The notes beneath the pieces are model-generated. The model ran no database searches. It worked only from the letters and a program-made list of their open reading frames with translations, and had not been told where the DNA came from. A DNA stretch of 29,168 bases from an uncultured Odoribacter sp. (GTDB lineage: Bacteria; Bacteroidota; Bacteroidia; Bacteroidales; Marinifilaceae). This document shows, in pieces, positions 9,180-16,843 of this stretch. The DNA lies in the NCBI GenBank assembly GCA_900544025.1, contig UQTM01000040.1, positions 1 to 29,168 on the forward strand, read 5' to 3'. The first letter of the stretch is position 1. The number at the start of each line of letters is the position of its first letter. Both the position numbers and the translations under genes were made by a program.

Positions 9180-9954
9180 AAGTATAATTGTCGGGCGTCA
9201 GCGTGAACAAATAATAACCTCTTTTTTTCATGCAGGTACATCCATAATATAAAATGCCGTCATTGAAATAGTCGTTGATCTTGAAGCTGTGATCGTGTGC
9301 ATGTAATGCAAAAAGCAGGTTTGGAAATTGTTTCAGGGAATATTGGAAAATGTCCTTTACATTGTTATTGAATTGTTCGGAGCCGGGAGGGGCGTGCATC
9401 ACCGCTACTGTCCGGCTGTGCGAAGCAGAATCCTGTAACTGTTCTTTAAGAAAATTGAAATCGGGTATCGGATTCGAATAATCGTATTCGATGGCATTGG
9501 TATTCATACAGACGAATTTGGTATCGCCTGCTATAAAGGCGAAGTTCGGATCGCCGTACATTTTTTGGAATACCTGATCTCCATTCCCGATCACATCGTG
9601 ATTTCCGATCAGGGCGACATAGGGAACATTTAATTTTCCCATGATAGAACGCACCCATTGAAATTCTTTTTTCAGGCCGAAATCGGATATATCGCCTCCA
9701 TGAATTATAAAATCGATACCTTCCCGGCTATTTACATCCTTGACAAAATCTTCCGTTTCGTCATACCAGCGTTGCGTGTCGCCCATCATGACAAAACGCA
9801 GGGTATCTTTATCCCGGCAGCGTTCTGTGATTTCCTCGATGGCTTTGGCATTCAAATCTTTTTCTCCTGTGATCCGTCCATCGTATGGATGATAGTCGAT
9901 CAGATCACAACTGCACACCAGTAGTGCACAAGCGATACAAATTAATAGTTTCAT
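9160..9954 (-). CDS. Calcineurin-like metallophosphoesterase lipoprotein
   Basis: The 264-residue protein carries all the metal-site motifs of the calcineurin-like phosphoesterase fold in order: GDTQ (58-61), GGDISD (86-91), GNHD (117-120), MHAPP (H187) and HAHDH (218-222). These residues hold two metals and hydrolyse phosphomonoesters or phosphodiesters; the substrate cannot be read from sequence. The N-terminus MKLLICIACALLVCSC is a signal peptide with a lipobox-like end, so C16 is a likely lipidation site and the enzyme would be anchored in the cell envelope. It is the first gene of a minus-strand pair and overlaps the barrel-like gene by 20 bases. No good promoter match was found upstream on this strand. 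Confidence 0.9.
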   Translation of the reverse strand: MKLLICIACALLVCSCDLIDYHPYDGRITGEKDLNAKAIEEITERCRDKDTLRFVMMGDTQRWYDETEDFVKDVNSREGIDFIIHGGDISDFGLKKEFQWVRSIMGKLNVPYVALIGNHDVIGNGDQVFQKMYGDPNFAFIAGDTKFVCMNTNAIEYDYSNPIPDFNFLKEQLQDSASHSRTVAVMHAPPGSEQFNNNVKDIFQYSLKQFPNLLFALHAHDHSFKINDYFNDGILYYGCTCMKKRGYYLFTLTPDNYTYEEINF

Positions 9955-10224
9955 AACTTAATTATTACACAGACAAAAATGATATGCAAATAGTGTACCT
10001 AAATTGTATATTTCTGTTTTTTAACTTTTTTAAGTTCTGAAATTTCGGTTTGACCGTCGGCCAGAAATATAGATGAAAAGGGATACGGCATGTGAATAAA
10101 CGTATGGAAAATTCCCCTTTTACGCTTTTAAATAAGTCGTTTACAAATAGATCTTAGCAGAGCCTGTTTGGGAGACGATTTGTGAACAGTGGAATTAAAC
10201 CGGATATTTTTATTAGCTTGCTTT

Positions 10225-10255
10225 GTTGTTTTTTTCAAAATAACAATTATTTTTG
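10225..10255 (+). promoter_or_regulatory. Candidate Bacteroidota-type promoter of the IclR operon
   Basis: TATTTTTG at 10248-10255 matches the phylum's -7 element TAnnTTTG exactly. A partial -33 element, GTTG, lies at 10225-10228, 19 bases upstream. Transcription would start near 10262, giving a leader of about 40 bases before the regulator's ATG. This is a consensus match only. Confidence 0.5.
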
Positions 10256-10265
10256 TTTTCATATA

Positions 10266-10280
10266 TGGAAAGATGTTCCA
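10266..10280 (+). promoter_or_regulatory. IclR-like operator palindrome
   Basis: TGGAAAGATGTTCCA is an inverted repeat, TGGAA-N5-TTCCA. It closely resembles the E. coli IclR box TGGAAATNATTTCCA: both half-sites are exact and the spacing is the same. It lies just downstream of the candidate start site and 23 bases before the ATG of an IclR-family gene, an ideal position for autorepression of the whole operon. Confidence 0.6.
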
Positions 10281-10303
10281 AATAAGAAAAAATAATAGTG
10301 CTC

Positions 10304-11080
10304 ATGGAAATAAATAACGAATATAAAGTGCCTAACCTTGAAAAGGGCATCGCGATCATAGAATTATTAACGGGGAACAAAGAGGGATTGACCTTACAGG
10401 AAATTAAAGCCGAGACCGAAATCTCCCAGACGTCTGCCTATCGTATTCTGAATACTTTGGTGAGGTTGGGATATTTGTTTTATGACGATGAAAATAAACG
10501 TTATCGTCTGACCCGTAGGATATTGACGATGGGATTCCGTACGGTGGGCGAACATGGGCTATTGGAAGCCGTTTTGCCGAATCTCCGGGAATTACGGAAC
10601 CGGGTGAAGGAAACGGTATTTTTCGGCGTGTTGGGAGATAGGAAAGGTATTTTTATAGAACAGGCGGAAGGGCTATACGATTTTAAATTTTTATTGTCGC
10701 CCGGAAAGGAGTTTGAATTGCACTGTTCTGCGCCGGGAAAAGCGATCCTTGCTTTTTTGCCGGACGGGATGCGGAATGATTATATAGCGAATATGGAGTT
10801 TACAAAGTTTACCGACCGCACGATCACCGATCCGGAGCTTTTTTTGCAAGAATTGGAAAAGGTGCGGCAATCGGGCTACGCGATCGATGCCGAGGAACAA
10901 TTAACGGGGGTGGCTTGTGTAGGGGCTCCGATTTTTAACTATACTTCCCAGCCTTGCGGGGCGATCTGGGTTTCCGGGCCTACCGGGCGTTTCGGTGGTG
11001 ATGTGATCGAACAGGTCGTTCCTGAATTGCTTGCCGTGACCCATAAAATTTCAAGCATCATGGGATATATCCGGGAATGA
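10304..11080 (+). CDS. IclR-family transcriptional regulator
   Basis: The product has the standard IclR layout: an N-terminal winged helix-turn-helix at about residues 10-65 (KGIAIIELLTG, LTLQEIKAETEISQTSAYRILNTLVRLGYL) and a C-terminal GAF-like effector-binding domain to the end (the HCSAPGKAILAFLP and GAPIFN segments are family hallmarks). I prefer the ATG at 10304, giving 258 residues, over the GTG two codons earlier. Such proteins sense small molecules, often organic acids, aromatics or sugar-derived metabolites; the ligand here is unknown. The haem-protein gene starts 41 bases after the stop codon on the same strand, with no terminator between, so this is the likely local regulator. A matching operator precedes it. 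Confidence 0.93.
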   Translation: MEINNEYKVPNLEKGIAIIELLTGNKEGLTLQEIKAETEISQTSAYRILNTLVRLGYLFYDDENKRYRLTRRILTMGFRTVGEHGLLEAVLPNLRELRNRVKETVFFGVLGDRKGIFIEQAEGLYDFKFLLSPGKEFELHCSAPGKAILAFLPDGMRNDYIANMEFTKFTDRTITDPELFLQELEKVRQSGYAIDAEEQLTGVACVGAPIFNYTSQPCGAIWVSGPTGRFGGDVIEQVVPELLAVTHKISSIMGYIRE

Positions 11081-11121
11081 GCAGGAACATTGAAAGATAA
11101 TAAACCATAAAATAGACGGTT

Positions 11122-14100
11122 ATGAATCTGTTTACTAAAGTAATAGAGAGCATTTTATGTTTCTGCCTGGCTCTGGGAGGAAGTGTTTCTTGTTTGGCAA
11201 AGGACGGGAAACCTTCGGGGTGGGCGGAAGCTGTGATAACTGCGAAACGCAGTTGCCAAAAGCTGGAAAAACAGGGAACTGTGGCATTCCGGTCACAAGT
11301 TCTGAAACCGGGAATGCCGGTCGTAAAAATATCTATCGATGTAACGGGTTGGGATGATCTTATTTTATATACACTGGATGCCGGGGATGGTAATTCTTAC
11401 GATCAGTCGGAATGGGCGGATGCCCGTTTGACGGATGTGAAAGGCAAAACGGTGTGGCTGGATGAATTAAAGCCTAAATATGAAAAAGCGGGTTATGGTA
11501 ATGTAGGCAGAAACCGGAATGTGGTGGGCGGGCAAATCAGGTTGAGGGGAAAAGTGTACGCTAGGGGGTTGGCCGTTCATGCGCCGGGTGAGTTACATTT
11601 TGCTTTGAATAAGCAGTTTAAAAAGCTGGAAGCGGTGATCGGTATCGACGATGCCGCTACTGCCGGAAGCGTGGTTTTCCGGGTGGATCGTTTTTCCTGT
11701 CGTACTCTGTTGAATGGGCTGAAACAGAAATACCCTGTTGAAACCGATGCTTTTTTAAGATTGTCCGGTGTTTCTGCCGACGAATGGTTTAGAACTGCCG
11801 GCACTCGTGTCGAGCGCGAAGTTGTGGAGAAGCTGATAAAGCGGTTGGACGAGCCTGCATTCTTCCTTGAACAGATGGGAAAAATCGATGAGGAACGCTC
11901 GCCGGAAGTACGGCTAAAGGCTTATTTGAACTTGTTACAGGAAGTGGGCCGGATACTGAAGATACAGGAAAGATTATCTTTCTTCGATGCGGAGGCCGTC
12001 AGGCTGGCTTATGCCGATATGAAGAAAATGCCCGGTTTCGAATCAGAGCGTTATGAAAAGTTTATACTCGGTTTCGAAAAAGAAATTCAGGATTCCCGTC
12101 GCGGATTATATGCCGGCGACCGGAGTGCCGGAGCGCGTTTGAACCGGGTGTTCGAAACGGTGCAGGATATGCTTTTGGCAAATCCTTTGCTACGTAATAA
12201 GAAAATCATGGCTACCCGGAGGCATTTCGGGGAGCGTGCCCGTCAAAACATGAGCGGTTCTTTAGGAGTCGCTCCCTCGAATTTTCAAAATAATTCGGAG
12301 ATCGGAAATCCGCGCAGGGGGTGGGATAATGAATTTATCGAACTGGCCTGCAAATCGGGGAAATGGGAATCCAGAGTCCTTTATAAACCGGAGCCGGGAA
12401 TGATCGTTTCCGACCCGGAGGTACATTTTGGCGGAGAGAAAGTTTTGTATTCTTCGATCGGCACGAATAACCGTTGGCATTTATTCGAATTGAATTTAAA
12501 AACGGGGGAAACGAGGCAGGTCACCCCTGAGAGTTATAAAGATTTCGACAGTTTCGACGGATGTTATACACCGGACGGCAAAATTGTATTTTGTGCGACG
12601 GCGACTTTCTTAGGGTTGCCCTGTACGAATGGAGGGAATAAGATGTGCGGTTTATTCCTTTTTGATCCGGAAACCGGAAAAACCCGGCAATTGACTTATG
12701 ACCAGGACAGTAATTGGGAACCCGTGATTACCAATAACGGGCAAGTGATGTATCAGCGCTGGGAATATGCCGACATACCCCATTCGAACTCCCGTATTAT
12801 TTTCACGATGAATCCCGACGGAACGACACAGCAAGCCCTTTACGGGTCGAATTCCTATTTCCCGACCGCTCTTTTCGGTGCTCGTCCCATTCCCGGCAAA
12901 GGGAGTGCTTTTGTCGGGGTGGTCGGGGGACATCACAGCGTGTCGCGTAGCGGGCGTTTGATGGTGTTCGATCCGGTTGTCGGGAATAAAGAGGCAGACG
13001 GGGTTGTTGCGGAGATTCCCCGACGGGGTAAAAAAGTTTTGCCTGTTGTGAGAGACCGGCTGCCTGACGGTATATGGCCGCAGTTTTTACATCCTTATCC
13101 ATTGAACGATACTTATTTTCTGGTTTCTGCAAAATTATCTCCGGCTTCTTTGTGGGGCTTGTATTTAGTGGATGTTTTCAATAATATGACCTTGATTTCG
13201 GAGGAGGAAGGTTGTGCGATTTTGGAACCACAGGTGCTTGAAGCCCGGAAATTCCCTCCGGTTATTCCCAACCGTGTCGTCGAAGGGGAAAAGCAGGCTA
13301 CTATCTATTTGCAGGATATATATTTTGGAGACGGCTTGAAAGGTATTCCGAAAGGAACTGTGAAAAAATTGAGGATAGGGTCTTATCATTTCAGTCCTTA
13401 TACGCAGGGAGGATTGCTTGGAACGATCGGCATGGACGGTCCATGGGATATTAAGCGGATCTTGGGAACCGTGGATGTGGAAGAGGACGGTTCTGTCATG
13501 TTTTCCGTGCCCGCCAATGTACCGATATTCATACAGCCGTTGGACGCAGAGGGAAAGGCTTTACAATTGATGCGTAGCTGGTTTACCGCAATGCCGGGCG
13601 AAACATTGTCTTGCCTGGGATGCCACGAAGACCGCCGGAGTGTACCCCGGCCACAGGTCCGTATCGCTTCGAAGAAACAGCCGCAGCCGATAAAGCCGTG
13701 GCTGGGGAAAGAGCGCGGTTTTAGTTTCCGGCACGAGGTACAGCCTGTTTTGGACCGGGCTTGTGTAGGGTGTCACAATGAAAATCGTCCCGATCTTCCT
13801 TATCTGAAAGGCGACCGTTGGATAAATGATTGGAGATCGGGTATTTCGGGAAGAGCCGGAACGGGATATGGCGGGCATTTCACGCTGGCGTATGCAAATT
13901 TGCATCGCTATGTACGCCGTCCGGGGATCGAGAGCGATATTCATATGCTTGTGCCGATGGATGTGCATGCCGACCAAACAGAGCTGATGCGGATGTTGAA
14001 CAAGGGACACCATAATGTCCGCCTTTCTCAGGAAGAGATAGAACGCCTGGCTTGCTGGATTGATTTTAACGCACCTTTCCACGGGCGGCGTTCGGATATT

Positions 14101-15192
14101 CCCGACTATGATAAAGCCCGGAAATGGGTAGAGTTGAAGAAAACGTATGCAGAAATGCTGGGGGCGCCCACGGTCGATTATGATTATTTACCTGAGTTGA
14201 AAACGGATGTTGTTGCCGAATTGCCCTCGCAACAGAAAATTGCCGCAGGAGAAAAACAGTTGTCCGGCTGGCCTTTCTATCGTCCGGAAAAAGGAGTAAA
14301 TCAGGCATACGGGGCGCATAACAGGCAGATGGGAGGAAACCGGAATTATCAGATGGAAATACCCGTTTCCGGAAAAATATCGATACAGTTGGTGAAAATC
14401 CCTGCGGGAGAATTTTTAATGGGAAGTGAACGGGCTGTGGACGAGATGCCCGTAACCCGCACAGAGATAGAAAAACCTTTCTGGCTGGCGCGTTTCGAAG
14501 TGACGAATGAATTATATGCTCTGTTCGATCCGGAGCACGATAGCCGCGAGGAACATCGCCACGGTTACCAATTCGGCAGGAAAGGGTATCCGCTGAACAA
14601 GCCGGAACAACCTGTGGTACGGGTATCCTGGCAGGAAGCGATGGCATTCTGTGCCTGGTTGTCCGAAAAGACAGGTAAGAAATTTACTTTGCCTACAGAA
14701 GCTCAATGGGAATGGGCGTGCCGGGCAGGTAGTGCCACTCCTTTTTATTTCGGGGAAATGGGAAGTGATTTTAGCCGTTTTGCTAATTTGGGAGATATCC
14801 GTTTGAGGGATTTTGCAGCATGTACCGCATTTAAGTTTTACGAGAGTGCTATGATTCTCGATAATCCTAATAAGTATGATGATTGGATTCCCCGGGACAC
14901 GGTGTACGATGACGGTGGGTTTGTGTCGGAACCGGTGGGGCGCTATCGTCCCAATCCCTGGGACTTGTTCGATATGCACGGGAATGTTGCGGAATGGACC
15001 CGTACGGCTTATGCTCCTTATCCTTACCGGGAAGATGACGGACGGAATGATTTGGAGGGGAAAGAAATGCGGGTTACCCGTGGCGGGTCCTGGTACGACC
15101 GTCCGTTCCGGGCGACTTCTTCTTTCCGGCAGCCTTACCGCGAATATCAGAAGGTATTTAATGTGGGATTTCGGGTTATTATGGAGGAATAA
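11122..15192 (+). CDS. HzsA-related multidomain haem c protein (NPCBM, beta-propeller, dihaem, SUMF1)
   Basis: The 1356-residue exported protein has these parts in order. First is a signal peptide to about residue 26; C24 could be lipidated, but the lipobox is poor. An NPCBM-type beta-sandwich follows at about 70-190 (GKTVWLDELKP, RGLAVHAPGELHF, VIGIDDAA), then a helical segment at 195-400. Next come beta-propeller repeats at about 430-690 (YTPDGKIVF, TGKTRQLTYDQD) and a region like the middle domain of hydrazine synthase alpha (about 700-830). Two haem c sites follow, CLGCH at 831-835 and CVGCH at 881-885, with a WID-FNAPFHG end near 985. Last is a SUMF1/FGE-like domain from about 1085 to the C-terminus (PAGEFLMG at 1094, LPTEAQWEWACRAG, MHGNVAEWT, RGGSW at 1320). 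The formylglycine-generating cysteines after RGGSW are absent, so sulfatase activation is unlikely. Function unknown; envelope location inferred. A paralogue lies at 24931. Confidence 0.9.
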   Translation: MNLFTKVIESILCFCLALGGSVSCLAKDGKPSGWAEAVITAKRSCQKLEKQGTVAFRSQVLKPGMPVVKISIDVTGWDDLILYTLDAGDGNSYDQSEWADARLTDVKGKTVWLDELKPKYEKAGYGNVGRNRNVVGGQIRLRGKVYARGLAVHAPGELHFALNKQFKKLEAVIGIDDAATAGSVVFRVDRFSCRTLLNGLKQKYPVETDAFLRLSGVSADEWFRTAGTRVEREVVEKLIKRLDEPAFFLEQMGKIDEERSPEVRLKAYLNLLQEVGRILKIQERLSFFDAEAVRLAYADMKKMPGFESERYEKFILGFEKEIQDSRRGLYAGDRSAGARLNRVFETVQDMLLANPLLRNKKIMATRRHFGERARQNMSGSLGVAPSNFQNNSEIGNPRRGWDNEFIELACKSGKWESRVLYKPEPGMIVSDPEVHFGGEKVLYSSIGTNNRWHLFELNLKTGETRQVTPESYKDFDSFDGCYTPDGKIVFCATATFLGLPCTNGGNKMCGLFLFDPETGKTRQLTYDQDSNWEPVITNNGQVMYQRWEYADIPHSNSRIIFTMNPDGTTQQALYGSNSYFPTALFGARPIPGKGSAFVGVVGGHHSVSRSGRLMVFDPVVGNKEADGVVAEIPRRGKKVLPVVRDRLPDGIWPQFLHPYPLNDTYFLVSAKLSPASLWGLYLVDVFNNMTLISEEEGCAILEPQVLEARKFPPVIPNRVVEGEKQATIYLQDIYFGDGLKGIPKGTVKKLRIGSYHFSPYTQGGLLGTIGMDGPWDIKRILGTVDVEEDGSVMFSVPANVPIFIQPLDAEGKALQLMRSWFTAMPGETLSCLGCHEDRRSVPRPQVRIASKKQPQPIKPWLGKERGFSFRHEVQPVLDRACVGCHNENRPDLPYLKGDRWINDWRSGISGRAGTGYGGHFTLAYANLHRYVRRPGIESDIHMLVPMDVHADQTELMRMLNKGHHNVRLSQEEIERLACWIDFNAPFHGRRSDIPDYDKARKWVELKKTYAEMLGAPTVDYDYLPELKTDVVAELPSQQKIAAGEKQLSGWPFYRPEKGVNQAYGAHNRQMGGNRNYQMEIPVSGKISIQLVKIPAGEFLMGSERAVDEMPVTRTEIEKPFWLARFEVTNELYALFDPEHDSREEHRHGYQFGRKGYPLNKPEQPVVRVSWQEAMAFCAWLSEKTGKKFTLPTEAQWEWACRAGSATPFYFGEMGSDFSRFANLGDIRLRDFAACTAFKFYESAMILDNPNKYDDWIPRDTVYDDGGFVSEPVGRYRPNPWDLFDMHGNVAEWTRTAYAPYPYREDDGRNDLEGKEMRVTRGGSWYDRPFRATSSFRQPYREYQKVFNVGFRVIMEE
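13612..13776 (+). other. Pair of CXXCH haem c attachment sites in the first HzsA-related protein
   Basis: CLGCH is encoded at 13612-13626 and CVGCH at 13762-13776, 50 residues apart. Each is preceded by a conserved lead-in (MRSWFTAMPGETLS and VQPVLDRA) that recurs in the paralogue. These are the sites where a cytochrome c maturation system would attach haem covalently outside the cytoplasm. No maturation genes are in the window. Confidence 0.85.
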
Positions 15193-15194
15193 GC

Positions 15195-16094
15195 ATGAAG
15201 TGGCGGATATATGCGTTGCTTTGCCTGTCCGTAGGATTTTACATACAGGAAATGCGGGGAGAAACTACCGGAAGGAAGGGAACGGAAAAATTTCTGATTG
15301 CCGGATGCGGTTGGAGTAAGATTGCCGTAATCGATAAACAAACCCAGCAATTGGAGTGGGAGCATCGCCTGAATAAGGGGGACGATTGCAATGATGTGGA
15401 ATTGACACGGAAGAATGAGATTCTGTATGCTTATACCGGAGGGGCTCGTTTGATAAATTGGGAACAGCAGGTCGTTTGGGATTATAAAGTGAAAGCCGGA
15501 GAGGAGTTGTTCACGGCGACCGAAATTGTCCGGGGGCGTTACTTGTTGGGAATATGCGGGCATCCTGCCCGTATCGTCGAATTGAACCGGAAAGGGAAAG
15601 TGGTGGACGAATTTACGTTCGAAACGGGGATTGACAGAGTGCATAACCAATTCCGGCAGATTCTTAAGACGAAGCGGAACACTTATATCGTTCCGCTTTT
15701 CGGAAGCGGGGATGTGGTGGAAATAGACCGGGACAGAAAAATATTGAAGCGGGTGAAAGCCGGAGGAAATCTGTTTTCCGTGAAGTTGTTGCGGGATGAA
15801 TTTTGGCTGGTCGGTTGTGGCGATGCCCACAAATGGGTTGAAATCGATTCCCGGCTGGGGAGGGTAAGCCGTACGGTACATTCGGACAGTCTTTCGGGCA
15901 TTTCTTTACTTTTTGTGGCGGAAGTTTGTCCTTATGAAAACGGACATATCCTGGTGGCGAATTGGAACGGACACAGCAAGGATAAAATGCAGCCGAAACT
16001 GTTGGAAATCGATAAACAGAATCGTGTGGTGTGGCAATTGGAAAATACCGGGGAGATTGTAAATGTTTCTGCTGTTTTTCCTTTCAGAAAATAA
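15195..16094 (+). CDS. Exported beta-propeller protein
   Basis: The 299-residue product starts with a hydrophobic signal-like segment (MKWRIYALLCLSVGFY) and then shows repeated short beta-blades of the PQQ/WD40-like type: KIAVIDKQTQQLEWEHRL, GARLINWEQQVVWDYKV, RIVELNRKGKVVDEF, DVVEIDRDRKILKRV, KWVEIDSRLGRVSRTV and KLLEIDKQNRVVWQLE. I count about six such blades, enough for one propeller. No catalytic motif stands out. The start codon lies two bases after the stop of the upstream haem protein, so the two are almost certainly co-translated and probably work together in the envelope. It could be a structural partner, a ligand sensor or a cofactor-binding quinoprotein; sequence alone does not decide. 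Confidence 0.85.
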   Translation: MKWRIYALLCLSVGFYIQEMRGETTGRKGTEKFLIAGCGWSKIAVIDKQTQQLEWEHRLNKGDDCNDVELTRKNEILYAYTGGARLINWEQQVVWDYKVKAGEELFTATEIVRGRYLLGICGHPARIVELNRKGKVVDEFTFETGIDRVHNQFRQILKTKRNTYIVPLFGSGDVVEIDRDRKILKRVKAGGNLFSVKLLRDEFWLVGCGDAHKWVEIDSRLGRVSRTVHSDSLSGISLLFVAEVCPYENGHILVANWNGHSKDKMQPKLLEIDKQNRVVWQLENTGEIVNVSAVFPFRK

Positions 16095-16183
16095 GCGGAC
16101 GGAAGAAAACGGTTGTCGTTTGGAAAAATAAGGGATTTTATAAAGTATTGGAATATGTTGTTCAGAAATGACTAAAAATTCCC

Positions 16184-16191
16184 TATTTTTG
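16184..16191 (+). promoter_or_regulatory. Candidate -7 element before the DUF3467 gene
   Basis: TATTTTTG is an exact TAnnTTTG match 23 bases before the ATG at 16215. No convincing -33 element is seen at the right spacing, although a TTG occurs near 16158. It suggests that this gene has its own promoter rather than being read through from the operon upstream. Confidence 0.4.
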
Positions 16192-16214
16192 TTCAAACGA
16201 TAATATGAAGCGTA

Positions 16215-16526
16215 ATGGAAGAAAAACAACAATTAGACATAGAATTGAACCACGAAGTGGCTCAGGGGACTTATGCCAATCTGGCTATTATTTCTCATTC
16301 TACCTCAGAGTTTATTGTAGATTTTGTACGGATTATGCCGGGAATCCCGAAAGCGGAAGTAAAGAGCAGGATTATATTGACTCCTGAACATGCCAAACGC
16401 CTTATGCTGGCTTTGCAGGACAATATTCGTAAATTTGAACAAACCAACGGTACGATACGAATGCCGGAGGGAAATCCTTCGGGAGCCGTGTTCCCGATCG
16501 ACATCGAGCCGAAGGGGCAAGCATAA
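16215..16526 (+). CDS. DUF3467 family protein
   Basis: The 103-residue cytoplasmic protein matches the small DUF3467 family by its conserved core: VAQGTYANLAIISHSTSEF, DFVRIMPGIPKAEVKSRI and LTPEHAKRLMLALQDNI. The family's function is not known. As I recall, in many Bacteroidales it lies immediately after rpoC, whereas here nearly 8 kb of other genes separate them. The length is normal, there is no signal peptide, and the ATG at 16215 gives the usual short charged N-terminus (MEEKQQLDIEL). Confidence 0.9.
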   Translation: MEEKQQLDIELNHEVAQGTYANLAIISHSTSEFIVDFVRIMPGIPKAEVKSRIILTPEHAKRLMLALQDNIRKFEQTNGTIRMPEGNPSGAVFPIDIEPKGQA

Positions 16527-16664
16527 TCGGAAAATAAACGAATGCCGTTTTCTGACGGAAAAGCCTTTTAAAAAGATAGGGGGATTGTTTATTCCGGGGG
16601 ATGACCGTGTTTTGAGTTGGATTCTTAAAAGATAGATTTCCGGCGTGAAAGGTATGAGACAGCG

Positions 16665-16712
16665 GGAAGATAAGATTTCAAAAATTTTGAAGCTTATCTT
16701 CCTGTTATTTTA
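16665..16712 (+). terminator. Long near-perfect hairpin, probable terminator of the DUF3467 gene
   Basis: GGAAGATAAG (16665-16674) pairs with CTTATCTTCC (16693-16702). The interior TTCAAAA/TTTTGAA pairs as well around a single A, so almost the whole 38-base element is a palindrome. A T-rich stretch (TGTTATTTTAG) follows. It probably ends the DUF3467 transcript, and it could also act on the opposite strand. Confidence 0.7.
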
Positions 16713-16746
16713 GGTGGGGATACGATCGGTAGCCTGATATTTATAT

Positions 16747-16754
16747 TATCTTTG
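16747..16754 (+). promoter_or_regulatory. Candidate -7 element before the DUF4494 gene
   Basis: TATCTTTG is an exact TAnnTTTG match about 90 bases before the ATG at 16844 and just after a terminator. No TTTG-like -33 element is seen at the expected spacing. Confidence 0.4.
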
Positions 16755-16843
16755 CTATGCCTGAACAGCGTGTGGATAGAAGGTGTAACTGTATGGGTGT
16801 GAGATGTGTGACTATTATAAATTATTAAAAATTAAAGATTGAA

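Larger units (their letters stand above)
9955..10303 (+). other. Divergent intergenic region
   Basis: This AT-rich gap of about 350 bases separates the minus-strand phosphoesterase unit from the plus-strand IclR operon, so it should contain promoters for both. I can support a promoter and an operator for the IclR side at its right end. On the left side I see no TAnnTTTG element on the minus strand, and no RNA gene or small ORF is convincing. Confidence 0.6.
16527..16843 (+). other. Intergenic region between the DUF3467 and DUF4494 genes
   Basis: This gap of about 317 bases holds a strong hairpin terminator at 16665-16712 and a candidate promoter element at 16747-16754. An ORF reading across its left part lies in another frame of the DUF3467 gene and shows no family features. 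I see nothing else. Confidence 0.6.

Noticed and set aside
10104..10114. Second TGGAA/TTCC pair in the divergent region
   Set aside because: The spacing between half-sites is two bases instead of five and the right half is incomplete, so it does not match the operator form.
11122..15192. True hydrazine synthase alpha subunit (anammox)
   Set aside because: No beta or gamma subunit, hydrazine dehydrogenase or other anammox gene is nearby. The NPCBM and SUMF1 additions and the Bacteroidota setting point to a distant relative of unknown function.
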